This document shows positions 1-7,429 of a stretch of 64,000 nucleotides of DNA, piece after piece. The notes beneath the pieces were generated by a model. That model saw only the letters and a program-made list of their open reading frames with translations. It was not told the origin of the DNA and ran no database searches. The position numbers were made by a program, and so were the translations under genes. The first letter of the stretch is position 1. Each line of letters begins with the position of its first letter. Source of the stretch: Actinomycetota bacterium (lineage in GTDB: Bacteria; Actinomycetota; Acidimicrobiia; Acidimicrobiales; Ilumatobacteraceae); assembly GCA_963169665.1 (NCBI GenBank), contig CAUJET010000147.1, positions 1 to 64,000 of the forward strand. Reading direction: 5' to 3'.

Positions 1-2
1 CT

Positions 3-347
3 CCGACGACGGACACGTTGAGCACGTTCTACGAGACACTCCAGCCGAGCGGTCTCACCGTGGGCGGGGCGCCTGCGCTCTTGGGCCCCGATGTTCCGTC
101 CTGCGGAACGGCCCCCGAATCGACGTTGCGGCCGGCCGGTGAGGCGGTCGAGCCAAGCTACATCGACCAGACGGTGTTGGCCTGGGAAGCGTCAGGCATC
201 TCGTACGCATTCCAAGCGAGCCCGGTGCCGAGATGTTCACCAGCTCCCTACACGATCGAAGAATTGGCTCGGTTCCTGGACGATGCCGTCGTTTGCAACT
301 TCGCCGCCCTGGATGCGAGTAAGGCGTGTGAAAGCGTGGCACGCTAA
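3..347 (+). CDS. Hypothetical protein, probably the 3' end of a gene open at the window edge
   Basis: The frame is open from the first bases of the window and ends at a TAA at 345-347. A possible internal TTG start lies at 18, but nothing marks it as the true start, so this is probably the C-terminal part of a longer gene. Codon use is GC-rich and plausible for coding, with somewhat more A/T third positions than the core genes. The product has no motif I recognise. Its position on the far side of the integrase from tRNA-Pro would make it cargo of the integrated element. A minus-strand reading of the same stretch (55-528) is Arg/Pro-rich and looks like a shadow. Confidence 0.35.
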   Translation, partial: PTTDTLSTFYETLQPSGLTVGGAPALLGPDVPSCGTAPESTLRPAGEAVEPSYIDQTVLAWEASGISYAFQASPVPRCSPAPYTIEELARFLDDAVVCNFAALDASKACESVAR

Positions 348-538
348 CCCGTTCCGCTCCGGCCCGCGAGATCACGAGGAGCGGTTGGCCCGCAAGCGAG
401 CAGACTTCGGACGTTCGTTGATCGCCGTGACTTAGCGGGATTGGCGGTCCGGGGACGGCCGGCTCTGACTTGGGGGAGCGAATGCGGCGCGGCGGCGCGG
501 CGAAGCGACCATGATGTAGTGCGCCCACGCCGCCGCGT
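348..538. other. Intergenic stretch with no recognised feature
   Basis: Between the stop of the first gene and the stop of the integrase gene I see no convincing gene, hairpin or repeat. Convergent transcription would end here. Confidence 0.4.
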
Positions 539-1810
539 TCAGATGATCCCCAGTACGGCGACGTGCGACTTGACGACGCCTTCGGTGCGGTGACGGTAGC
601 GCTTCACGACCATCTCCAGGTCTTTGTGGCCGAGGAGGTCGGCGACTTCGCGTAGTGGGATGTCGGCATCGACCATGAGCGAGGCGACCGTGTGGCGCAT
701 CTCATACAGCGACAAGCGGGGCACTCCGGCGCAGGCGCACATCTTCTTGAAGTCGCGCCGTGCGTGGGAGGGATCGATTGGCGTGCCGACCTCCGAGGTG
801 AACACGAGATCGGCCCACCGGGGGTCCGACGTCCAGAGCGGACCGGCCGCGAGACGTCGTTCGGCTTGCAGCACCCGCTGCCGGCGAAGCGCTGACGCCA
901 GGAGCTCCGTCATCTCGAGGTCGCGCCGGTTGCCCGACTTGGTCGCGCCGATTCGGATCGGCTTGCCACCATCGGCTCGCTTCATGGCGAAGTCGAACGT
1001 GATCGATCGACCCTCGAGATCGACCTCACCCCAGCGAAGCCCGTCGATTTCGCCCGGCCGTGCGCCCGTGTTCAGCATGGCGATGAAGTAGGCGCTCGGG
1101 GTCGCCGTCCTCGGTGCATCGTCGGCGGAGGACGTCAGCACGGCGATGAGTCGGGCGTACTGCTCACGGTTGAACGACTCCTTCGCCTTCGACTCCTTGT
1201 ACACAGACGGTGCATCAGGGTTCGTGGCCGAGCGGTCCTTGGGCAGCTTCGCGAGTCGCGCTGGATTCCAGCTGATGTATCGCCGGGCGACCGCCCACTC
1301 CAGCATCTCGCCGAGGATCTGCTTGTAGTCCCGACAGGTGATCCGCGCTTGAGGCTTGCCGCCCTTGCCTCCTGACTCGGCCTCGCGTCGGAGCCATCGC
1401 TCGATCTGCGTCACCGTGAGCTCGTCGAGTTGATGCCTGCCGATTCGGTTCGATGGGATGATGTGGTTCGCGACCCGCGGCCGCAGGCGAAGGATCGTTC
1501 CCTCTTCTTTCGTGCCTTCGTTGTTCTCCAGGTGCGCCAGCCACTCGTGGGCAAGGTCGGCGACGGTCATCGACTTCTTCCGGAGATCGACCTTGGCATC
1601 CTGCTGACGCCGGAGTTCACGAAGCTTGTCGGCGACCGCCTTCCGCGAAGGCCCAGTGACCTTCTTCCGGAGCCGCTTGCCATTGGGCCCGAAACCCAGG
1701 TCCACCGAGGCGATCCAGCGCTCGACCTCCACGCCACTCCCGGGTCGCGTGTAGTCGCTCCGATAGATCGATCCCTCGCCGTGCGACCGGGCGTTCGTCT
1801 TCCTCGGCAT
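539..1810 (-). CDS. Tyrosine recombinase / phage-type integrase
   Basis: This 423-residue site-specific recombinase would catalyse integration and excision of a mobile element. Residues 1-75 look like an AP2-like arm-binding domain. Residues 80-185 are the SAM-like core-binding domain. The rest is the catalytic domain, with Arg251 (in TGARPGE), Lys291, Arg372, His395 and the nucleophile Tyr405 (in KRYRH). The first His of the usual HxxRH motif is Tyr369 (LYEMRHT), a variant also met in actinobacterial integrases. The ATG at 1810 has an AGAAGG Shine-Dalgarno about 10 nt upstream. The gene starts 133 bp from the 3' end of tRNA-Pro, the classic arrangement for an element integrated at a tRNA. 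Start-proximal tandem repeats may serve its regulation. Confidence in the family is high; the type of element (ICE or prophage) cannot be told. Confidence 0.95.
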   Translation of the reverse strand: MPRKTNARSHGEGSIYRSDYTRPGSGVEVERWIASVDLGFGPNGKRLRKKVTGPSRKAVADKLRELRRQQDAKVDLRKKSMTVADLAHEWLAHLENNEGTKEEGTILRLRPRVANHIIPSNRIGRHQLDELTVTQIERWLRREAESGGKGGKPQARITCRDYKQILGEMLEWAVARRYISWNPARLAKLPKDRSATNPDAPSVYKESKAKESFNREQYARLIAVLTSSADDAPRTATPSAYFIAMLNTGARPGEIDGLRWGEVDLEGRSITFDFAMKRADGGKPIRIGATKSGNRRDLEMTELLASALRRQRVLQAERRLAAGPLWTSDPRWADLVFTSEVGTPIDPSHARRDFKKMCACAGVPRLSLYEMRHTVASLMVDADIPLREVADLLGHKDLEMVVKRYRHRTEGVVKSHVAVLGII

Positions 1811-1840
1811 GGGCAGGAACCCTTCTCTCGTCGTGCCGTC

Positions 1841-1846
1841 AGGTTA
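1841..1846 (-). promoter_or_regulatory. Candidate -10 element of the integrase gene
   Basis: On the minus strand the hexamer reads TAACCT, about 30 nt before the integrase ATG, leaving room for a short leader that includes the AGAAGG ribosome-binding site. No good -35 is spaced correctly; the tandem repeat occupies that region. Confidence 0.4.
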
Positions 1847-1855
1847 GACACCCGA

Positions 1856-1879
1856 ATGGCTCCCAAGATGGCTCCCAAG
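1856..1879 (-). repeat. Perfect 12-bp tandem repeat beside the integrase promoter
   Basis: The plus strand reads ATGGCTCCCAAG twice in immediate succession (1856-1867 and 1868-1879). The repeat ends 9 bp from the candidate integrase -10 and lies between the gene and the tRNA attachment site. That is where arm-type sites for integrase or an excisionase usually lie. Function is inferred; the repeat itself is seen directly. Confidence 0.6.
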
Positions 1880-1886
1880 ATCCTCG

Positions 1887-1940
1887 AAAACGACAAGAGC
1901 CCCTGGTCTGGCTGCTTTCGCAGGCCTGTGACCAGGGGCT
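1887..1940 (-). terminator. Hairpin terminator downstream of tRNA-Pro
   Basis: Perfect 11-bp arms AGCCCCTGGTC (1898-1908) and GACCAGGGGCT (1930-1940) flank a 21-nt loop. On the minus strand the hairpin follows the CCA end of tRNA-Pro by 3 nt, and a T-enriched tract (CGTTTTC) follows it, consistent with an intrinsic terminator. Confidence 0.7.
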
Positions 1941-1943
1941 TCG

Positions 1944-1990
1944 TGGTCGGGGTGGGGAGATTTGAACTCCCGGCCTCCACGTCCCGAACG
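1944..1990. other. Probable attachment site (att) in the 3' half of tRNA-Pro
   Basis: The integrase gene lies immediately beyond the tRNA 3' end with no other gene between. By established precedent the crossover would lie in the anticodon-to-3'-end segment of the tRNA. A matching direct repeat should mark the other end of the element, which is outside the window. The exact core cannot be defined here. Confidence 0.45.
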
Positions 1991-2021
1991 TGGCGCGCTA
2001 ACCAAGCTGCGCTACACCCCG
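1944..2021 (-). tRNA. tRNA-Pro (anticodon CGG)
   Basis: The minus strand folds as a full cloverleaf. The acceptor stem is CGGGGTG/CACCCCG, the D-stem is GCGC/GCGC, and the anticodon stem CCACG/CGTGG holds the loop TTCGGGA. The T-arm is GGGAG TTCAAAT CTCCC, with discriminator A at 1947 and an encoded CCA at 1946-1944. The anticodon is CGG. The gene appears intact next to the integrase, as expected when an element integrates into a tRNA and restores its 3' end. Confidence 0.96.
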
Positions 2022-2039
2022 ATAGGTGCGACTGCGAAT

Positions 2040-2507
2040 CTATCCGGCAGTCGCGGGTTCTTCCTCCGTCGAATCCGCACCTGCTGCATCCGCCCCGTCG
2101 GCGTCGTGCGCGGCCTCGCCGGCCGTCTCGTTCGTCGGGGCCGGCGGGTGGAGGATCGCGTCGACGGCTCGCTGCAGGGTGAGCGCGTCGAGCGGCTTGA
2201 TCACCCAGCCGTCGGCCGCGCTGCGCTTGGCCAGGTGCAGGTCGGCACGCCGGTCGAGCAGCATCAGCACGGGCACATGGGGCAGGAGCCCGGCGCTCTC
2301 GTCGAGCCGGAGCGCCATCGTGACGGCCATGCCGCCCATCGAGCCGATCTGGAGGTCGAGGATCGCGAGATCCGGGGTGCGCCGGCCGATCACGACCGCC
2401 ACGTCGCGGCCGTTGCGGCAGACGGTGAAGGAGGTGTCGGGACCGGAGAGGGCCGCGGTGACCTCGTCGAGGACGAAGTCGGCGTCGGTGGCGACGAGGA
2501 TGTGCAC
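2040..2507 (-). CDS. Single-domain response-regulator (REC) protein
   Basis: This 155-residue protein is almost entirely a CheY-like receiver domain: an early acidic residue (ATDADF), the phospho-acceptor Asp in LAILDLQIG, and the conserved Lys in WVIKPLD. A roughly 30-residue acidic Ala-rich tail follows. No DNA-binding domain is attached, so it probably acts through protein contacts. I chose the GTG at 2507 because the receiver fold begins there; upstream sequence in this frame belongs to the neighbouring ATPase gene. It lies 10 bp downstream of the ArsA-like genes, probably in one transcript. Its stop codon sits inside the region that must hold the tRNA-Pro promoter. No partner kinase is visible. 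Confidence 0.8.
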   Translation of the reverse strand: MHILVATDADFVLDEVTAALSGPDTSFTVCRNGRDVAVVIGRRTPDLAILDLQIGSMGGMAVTMALRLDESAGLLPHVPVLMLLDRRADLHLAKRSAADGWVIKPLDALTLQRAVDAILHPPAPTNETAGEAAHDADGADAAGADSTEEEPATAG

Positions 2508-2517
2508 GACGCCAAGG

Positions 2518-3672
2518 TTATCCCGTGGGCCGGTCCGGTCCGAAGAGCAGGCGGCGGATCTCGTGCAGACCTGCCACGTCGTGCACGTCGCCGGGGAGCA
2601 TCGGCACCCAGCAGACCGGCGCCGGCGCGACGTCGGCGACCAGTGGGGCCAGCTGGTCGTGCTCGGCGGCGGCGATGGCGGCGAGCTCGTCGTGGTTCGC
2701 CCACAGCGCGGAGAGCACCGGGTCGGCGGTGTCGCGACCGACCGCCTGGTCGGGGATGCCGAACGAGGGGGTGGACCGGTTGACCACGAGCGCCGACACG
2801 CCGAGCGTGGCCTCACGGAGCCGGGCGGCGAAGTAGCGCGCCTCGTCGATCGTGTCGCGCTTGGGCGCCGCCACGAGCACGTAGCGGGTGGCGTCCGAGC
2901 GGAGGAGGGCCATGACTGCGTCCGCCCGGTCGCGAAAGCCCGTCTCCATGCCGTCGAAGGCCTGGAAGAACGCGATGGCGTCGGCCAGGACGTCGCCGCC
3001 CACCACCTTGCCGATCGTTCGCAGCACGGGCTGGGCGGCGACGTTGAGCACCTTGAGGCCCCGCCGGGTCGGCATCATCAGCAGCTTGAACAGCGGGTGA
3101 TCGAGGAAGCGGGCGAGCGTGCCCGGCGCCTCGAGGAAGTCGAGCGCGTTGCGCGTGGGAGGGGTGTCGACGATCACCACGTCGAAGTGCGGGTCGTCGT
3201 GCAGCGCGTGGAGTCGCTCGGCCGCCATGTACTCCTGGGTGCCGCTCAAGGCACCCGCGATGTTGCGGTAGAAGCGGTTGGCGAGGATCCGCTCGGCCTG
3301 CTCGGGGCTGGGCGCGTTGGCCCGCACGAGCCCGTCGAAGGTGGCGGCCGTGTCGAGCATCATCGCCCACAGTTCGCCGGGCGCGTCCACGTCGAGTCGG
3401 GACGGGTCGTTCGTCAGCCCGCCGGCCAGCCCGAGCGCGTCGGCGAGGCGCTTGGCCGGATCGATGGTGACCACGACGACGCGGCGACCGTCGCGTGCCA
3501 GCTGGAGGCCGAGCACCGCCGCCGTGGTGGTCTTGCCGACCCCGCCGGATCCGCAGCAGACGACCACCTCGGCCGCGCCGAGCGCCGCCGACAGCTCGGC
3601 CGCCGTCGTCGCGACCGGCTCGACCACCAGGACCGGCTCAGGCGCGCTCGCGGGCGGACGACGCGCCATCAC
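2518..3672 (-). CDS. ArsA/GET3-like P-loop ATPase (first of a pair)
   Basis: The 384-residue protein carries a deviant Walker [11 protein letters not shown], near residue 40, a switch-like TIDPAKRL segment and [11 protein letters not shown], as in the ArsA/GET3 anion-transporting ATPase family. The 4-bp overlap with the upstream ArsA-like gene (3669-3672) implies coupled translation and probably a heteromeric complex. Mycobacteria carry a comparable tandem (Rv3679-Rv3680) next to whiB4. Here a WhiB gene also lies about 1.6 kb away, though on the other strand beyond NfeD. Members of this actinobacterial pair usually lack arsenite ligands, so the substrate is unknown. Confidence 0.85.
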   Translation of the reverse strand: MMARRPPASAPEPVLVVEPVATTAAELSAALGAAEVVVCCGSGGVGKTTTAAVLGLQLARDGRRVVVVTIDPAKRLADALGLAGGLTNDPSRLDVDAPGELWAMMLDTAATFDGLVRANAPSPEQAERILANRFYRNIAGALSGTQEYMAAERLHALHDDPHFDVVIVDTPPTRNALDFLEAPGTLARFLDHPLFKLLMMPTRRGLKVLNVAAQPVLRTIGKVVGGDVLADAIAFFQAFDGMETGFRDRADAVMALLRSDATRYVLVAAPKRDTIDEARYFAARLREATLGVSALVVNRSTPSFGIPDQAVGRDTADPVLSALWANHDELAAIAAAEHDQLAPLVADVAPAPVCWVPMLPGDVHDVAGLHEIRRLLFGPDRPTG

Positions 3673-4517
3673 AGGCCTGCTGCGAGTCGGGCGATGTCGT
3701 CGCGGGTGATGCCGGCGGTGACGACGTGCGGCAGGTGGATCTGGTCGATCGCCAGCGCGTCGGAGAGCCGCTCGATCTCGCGATGGTGCATGGCCCGTCG
3801 GGCGTTGCGGAACGACGCCGCGGCGGCGAGGGCCGGGTCGGCGCCGTCGGGGATCACCAGGTCGCCGTCGCCGGCGTCGACGCCGTTCACGACGACCGGC
3901 CCGAGCTGCACGCCGACGTGTTCCTCGAGCGCGTAGGCGGTCTCGACGAGCTCGTTGACGGGCGTGGTCTCGGGGAGGGTGACGAGCACCACCTGGCAGC
4001 GGGTCGGGTCGCCGAGCATCTCCAGCACGTCGAGCGCCTGGGTGCGGATCGGTCCGCCACGCACCGTGTCGAGCAGGCCGCGGGCCGAGAGCAGGAACGT
4101 GATCGCGTGCCCGGCGGCGGGGCCGTCGACGACGATCAGATCGTGGTCGCCGCTGCGCTCGAGCGACTTGAGCTTGCCGAGGACCACGATGTCGTCGATG
4201 CCGGGCGCCGCCGTGGACACGACGTCGATGATGCCGCTCGCCGCGAGCCGCTTGGCGACCCGCTTGAGCCCGTGGGTCTCCAGATAGTCGGCGAGCGCGT
4301 CGGGAGCGGTGAGCGAGAGGTGCGGCACGTCACCCACGAGGTCGGCGAGGGTGGGCTTGCCGTCGAGGTCGACGGCGAGGACACGAAGTCCGGCGTCGGC
4401 TGCTGCACGCGCCAGAACTGCCGTTACCGTGGTCTTCCCGACGCCACCCTTGCCGGCCACGACGACCAAGCGGGTGGTGCTGAGGAACTCTCGTGGATCC
4501 AGGCGCTTCGGAGGCAC
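3669..4517 (-). CDS. ArsA/GET3-like P-loop ATPase (second of a pair)
   Basis: The 282-residue product has Walker A AGKGGVGKTT near residue 21 and the LAVDLDGKPTL switch typical of the family, but is shorter than its downstream partner. The start is the GTG at 4517, which has no Shine-Dalgarno. A minus-strand TAGTCT hexamer 8 nt upstream suggests a leaderless transcript. Only 2 bp separate this start codon from the divergent GTG of the NfeD-like gene. Together with the next gene it probably forms a two-subunit ATPase at the membrane. Its role is inferred from family only. Confidence 0.85.
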   Translation of the reverse strand: MPPKRLDPREFLSTTRLVVVAGKGGVGKTTVTAVLARAAADAGLRVLAVDLDGKPTLADLVGDVPHLSLTAPDALADYLETHGLKRVAKRLAASGIIDVVSTAAPGIDDIVVLGKLKSLERSGDHDLIVVDGPAAGHAITFLLSARGLLDTVRGGPIRTQALDVLEMLGDPTRCQVVLVTLPETTPVNELVETAYALEEHVGVQLGPVVVNGVDAGDGDLVIPDGADPALAAAASFRNARRAMHHREIERLSDALAIDQIHLPHVVTAGITRDDIARLAAGL

Positions 4518-4519
4518 TT

Positions 4520-5965
4520 GTGCGCAGACTAGTCATCGCCCTGCTCGGCGGCCCCCTCGTGGCGCTCGCCGGTCTGGCCTCCGGTGCCGCCGTCGCCAGC
4601 TCGACACCTGATTCGACCGTTCCGTCGAGCGGCGACGTGGGCAGCGACGTCGGAGACGCCACCGACGACGCGCTTGACCCGGTCGACGTGCTGCAGGTCA
4701 CCGGCTTGTTCGACGGTGTCGTGATCGAGGCCATCGACGACGCGATCGAGCGTGCGGCGAGCGACGGGTCGCAGGCGCTGATCCTGCAGGTCAACTCCGG
4801 TGGGTCGATCGCCTCGCCCGCCGAGATGACGGGTCTCATCCAGCGCGTGGCCGACTCGCCCGTGCCGATCGGTATCTGGGTGGGGCCGTCGGGCAGCGCC
4901 CGCCTCTACGGCATGCCCGCCCAGCTCATGGGCGTCGCCGACGTCACGGCCATGGTGAGCGGCAGCCGCATCGGCCACACGGGTCGCCTCGTCGAACTCG
5001 ACGGCGCGACCGTCGACTTCGGCGCCGCCGCCGACCGGTTGCGGTCGGGCTCGCTGTCGTTCCAGGACGCCCGCACCCTCGGTGCGCTGAAGCTCGACAC
5101 GCCCGACGTCGGCGTGCCCACCATCCGCAACATGGTGGCGGCCATGGACGGCGTCACCGTCGACGGGGTCGTGCTCGACACCGTCAGCGAGGGCGTCAAC
5201 GACGAGGGCGGCGCCGAGTTGCAGGCCACGCTCGTGCGGTTCTCCAAGCTCGGCCTGCTCGACCAGCTCATGCACACCGTCGCCAGCCCGCCGGTGGCCT
5301 ACCTGATGCTGCTGATCGGCCTGTCGTTGCTCGTGTTCGAGTTCTTCACCGCCGGCGTCGGCGTCGCCGGTGTGGTCGGCGCGGTCTGCGCGTTCCTCGG
5401 GTGCTTCGGCCTGGCCGAACTGCCGGCGAGGGGTTGGGCCGTGGCCCTGCTCGTGGCAGCGTTCGCCGCGTTCGCGATCGACGTGCAGGTCGGCATTCCA
5501 CGGTTGTGGACGGGCGTCGGCGTGGTGCTCGTCACCGCCGGCAGCCTCGTGCTCTACGAACCGCTCCCGGGCACGAGCATGGGCGTCGGCTGGCTCACGA
5601 TGCTCGTCGGCATCGGCGGCACGATGCTCACCTTCATCGTCGGCATGCCGTCGATGACCCGCACCCGGTTCGCCACGCCCACGATCGGTCGCGAATGGAT
5701 GATCGGCGAAATGGGCACCGCCGTCGGCGAGATCGCCCCCGACGGTGTGGTCACCGTCGCGAACGCCCGCTGGCGGGCGCGCACCAACCGGGCCACGCCG
5801 GTGGCGGCCGGTGCCGAGGTCCGGGTGGTCGCCATCGACGGGGTGACCCTCGAGGTGGAGCCCGCCGAAGGTGGAGCCCGCGACTACCGCGAGCGTCGGC
5901 CGTCGACCGGTGAGCAGGATCAGATCTCCCAGCTCACGCCGTCCGAGACCGTCAGCGCCGACTGA
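4520..5965 (+). CDS. NfeD-like membrane protein with ClpP-class N-terminal domain
   Basis: The 481-residue protein starts with a signal peptide (residues 1-28). A ClpP/crotonase-like domain follows, with the VNSGGS turn. Next come four or more membrane helices (roughly residues 255-380) and a soluble NfeD OB-fold domain. The GTG at 4520 is chosen because GGAGG (4510-4514) lies 5 nt upstream. In active members a Ser in an A-S-A-G-T context is the nucleophile. Here the equivalent stretch is GPSGSARLYGM and appears to lack it, so this may be a pseudoprotease (my alignment by eye). It is divergent from the ArsA pair. NfeD proteins are linked to membrane microdomain and membrane protein quality control. 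Confidence 0.82.
   Translation: MRRLVIALLGGPLVALAGLASGAAVASSTPDSTVPSSGDVGSDVGDATDDALDPVDVLQVTGLFDGVVIEAIDDAIERAASDGSQALILQVNSGGSIASPAEMTGLIQRVADSPVPIGIWVGPSGSARLYGMPAQLMGVADVTAMVSGSRIGHTGRLVELDGATVDFGAAADRLRSGSLSFQDARTLGALKLDTPDVGVPTIRNMVAAMDGVTVDGVVLDTVSEGVNDEGGAELQATLVRFSKLGLLDQLMHTVASPPVAYLMLLIGLSLLVFEFFTAGVGVAGVVGAVCAFLGCFGLAELPARGWAVALLVAAFAAFAIDVQVGIPRLWTGVGVVLVTAGSLVLYEPLPGTSMGVGWLTMLVGIGGTMLTFIVGMPSMTRTRFATPTIGREWMIGEMGTAVGEIAPDGVVTVANARWRARTNRATPVAAGAEVRVVAIDGVTLEVEPAEGGARDYRERRPSTGEQDQISQLTPSETVSAD
4526..4531 (-). promoter_or_regulatory. Candidate -10 for the ArsA-like operon
   Basis: The minus strand reads TAGTCT followed by 8 nt and the GTG start. The hexamer lies inside the first codons of the divergent NfeD-like gene and within the palindrome GACTAGTC (4527-4534). 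Confidence 0.4.
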
Positions 5966-6088
5966 TGTCCACCGGTTCGAATCGGGCCGTCCGCTCCTGC
6001 TGATGGGTGCCGCCGCGCCGTCGAGGCCAGGGTCGAAGCAGGCGCCCGGGTGTGACCGATGCATCACGATTCGGGAGGTTCCCGTCCA

Positions 6089-6118
6089 TTGTGCGGGTCG
6101 CGTGGAGCCACCTAGGGT
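6089..6118 (+). promoter_or_regulatory. Candidate promoter of the WhiB gene
   Basis: TTGTGC (6089-6094) and TAGGGT (6113-6118) are separated by 18 bp. Transcription starting 6-8 nt downstream would give a leader of roughly 17 nt containing the AAAGGGG ribosome-binding site. Confidence 0.5.
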
Positions 6119-6141
6119 GGGCCTCGAAAGGGGCGTGTCAC

Positions 6142-6528
6142 GTGGCGCTGCGTCGCGACGAACAGTACGAGGGCTTCGACTGGCAGCGAGCGGCTGCGTG
6201 CCGCGGCGAGCAGGCGATCAACTTCTTCCCGCCGACACATTTCGAACGCAAGGACCTGCGTCTCGCCCGCGAGCGGGTGGCGAAGGCAATCTGTCGGACG
6301 TGCCCTGTCGCTGCCGAGTGCCTCGAGTACGCGATCTCGTCCCGCGAGCCCCACGGTGTGTGGGGCGGTCTGAACGAAGTGGAGCGACGCCAGCTGATCG
6401 AGCGGCGCACGATGAGCGGCGGCGTGGAGCCGACTGCGGACGCGGCGTCCACGGCGGATGCCGCCCGGCGACCCGACGGGCCGACCGGTGAGCGGCGAGC
6501 AGACGCCGCGCGCGGTCGCGGTCGATAA
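6142..6528 (+). CDS. WhiB-family iron-sulfur transcriptional regulator
   Basis: The 128-residue protein has the four cluster-binding cysteines at 20, 51, 54 and 60 (C-x30-C-x2-C-x5-C), followed by the GVWGG turn and a basic stretch. That is diagnostic of the actinobacterial Wbl family, which bind a 4Fe-4S cluster and contact the principal sigma factor. The GTG at 6142 is chosen for the AAAGGGG Shine-Dalgarno about 9 nt upstream and because WhiB homology starts there. The C-terminal 40 residues are Ala/Arg-rich and overlap the next gene. Which Wbl class it belongs to cannot be settled by eye; the nearby ArsA pair recalls the whiB4 neighbourhood of mycobacteria. Confidence 0.93.
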   Translation: MALRRDEQYEGFDWQRAAACRGEQAINFFPPTHFERKDLRLARERVAKAICRTCPVAAECLEYAISSREPHGVWGGLNEVERRQLIERRTMSGGVEPTADAASTADAARRPDGPTGERRADAARGRGR

Positions 6529-7429
6529 GCGCACCTGGGTCCAGGGCCGACCGGCGTCCTACAGCACCGCCGGCACGGGTCTGCCGGTCGTCTTCCTGCA
6601 CGGCTGGGCGCTCGGCCAGCACACCTATCGGGACGTCGTCGAACGCATCGCCGGCGAAGGTGTCCGGGTCATCGCGCCGTCCATGCCCGGCTTCGGCGAC
6701 ACCGGCGAACTGCCGAACGCGTCGTTCTCGCTGAGCGGTTACGCCGCCTGGGTCGCCGACCTGCTCGACGCGCTGGAGATCGACGAGCCGGCGGTGCTCG
6801 TCGGCCACTCCTTCGGCGGCGGCGTGGCCGCGCGGTTCGCGCACGACCATCCGCACCGCACCCGCTCGCTCGTGCTGGTGAACTCCGTCGGTGGATCGTC
6901 CTGGCGCAGTGGCAACACGTTGCGGTCGATCACCGAGCGCCCGTTGTGGGACTGGGGGCTGCACTTCCCGGCCGACGTGTGGCCGATCAGGCAGGCCACG
7001 AGGGTGTTGCCGGTGATCGCGGAGGACCTGCTGCCCAACCTCGTACGGCATCCGCGCGCCCTGGTGAAGGTCGCCAACCTGGCGCGGCGGGCCGACCTGC
7101 GCGCCGAGCTGGAGGCGATGCGCGACCAAGGGACGCCGATCACGATCATCTGGGCCAGCCGCGACGGCGTGATCCCGCGCGAGTCGTTCGAGGCGTTGTG
7201 CGTGGCGAGTGGCGTGCAGGGCACCGTGGTCGACGGCAGCCACAGCTGGTTGCTGGCCGACCCCGACCGGTTCGGCGAGGTGATCACGAACGACATGTCG
7301 ATTGCGAAGGCAGCGCGAGCGATGGAGGCCGACGCACCCGTCGAGCGTCGGCGGGGCATCCGCCGCGTGCCGTCGCTCAGCCGGGGAGCCGCGGACCGCC
7401 GATCCGGAGATCGCCGCGCCGACGGGTGA
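6488..7429 (+). CDS. Alpha/beta hydrolase
   Basis: The 313-residue protein has a complete alpha/beta-hydrolase triad: oxyanion motif HGWALG, nucleophile Ser in VGHSFGGG, Asp in ASRDGVIP and His in GSHSWLL. No lid feature identifies the substrate. The start is uncertain. The GTG at 6488 overlaps the WhiB gene by 41 bp, and an ATG at 6458 is also in frame. Its 3' end overlaps the oppositely oriented selB gene by 53 bp, so the last 17 or so codons of both genes are read from the same DNA. The Arg-rich C-terminus is probably dispensable. Confidence 0.8.
   Translation: MSGEQTPRAVAVDKRTWVQGRPASYSTAGTGLPVVFLHGWALGQHTYRDVVERIAGEGVRVIAPSMPGFGDTGELPNASFSLSGYAAWVADLLDALEIDEPAVLVGHSFGGGVAARFAHDHPHRTRSLVLVNSVGGSSWRSGNTLRSITERPLWDWGLHFPADVWPIRQATRVLPVIAEDLLPNLVRHPRALVKVANLARRADLRAELEAMRDQGTPITIIWASRDGVIPRESFEALCVASGVQGTVVDGSHSWLLADPDRFGEVITNDMSIAKAARAMEADAPVERRRGIRRVPSLSRGAADRRSGDRRADG

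Noticed and set aside
55..528. Minus-strand ORF at the window start
   Set aside because: Arg/Pro/Ser-rich product with no motif, opposite a more plausible open frame.
2508..2816. Upstream extension of the receiver-domain ORF
   Set aside because: The extension overlaps the ArsA-like gene out of frame and is Arg/Ser/Pro-rich; the receiver fold begins at the GTG at 2507.
4529..6067. Long minus-strand ORF opposite the NfeD-like gene
   Set aside because: It is His/Asp/Gly/Arg-rich with no domain, typical of antisense frames in GC-rich DNA, and NfeD on the plus strand has signal peptide, helices and motifs.
7427..7429. TGA at the end of the hydrolase gene as a selenocysteine codon next to selB
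   Set aside because: No continuing homologous sequence follows, and the preceding Arg-rich tail is non-conserved; it reads as a normal stop.
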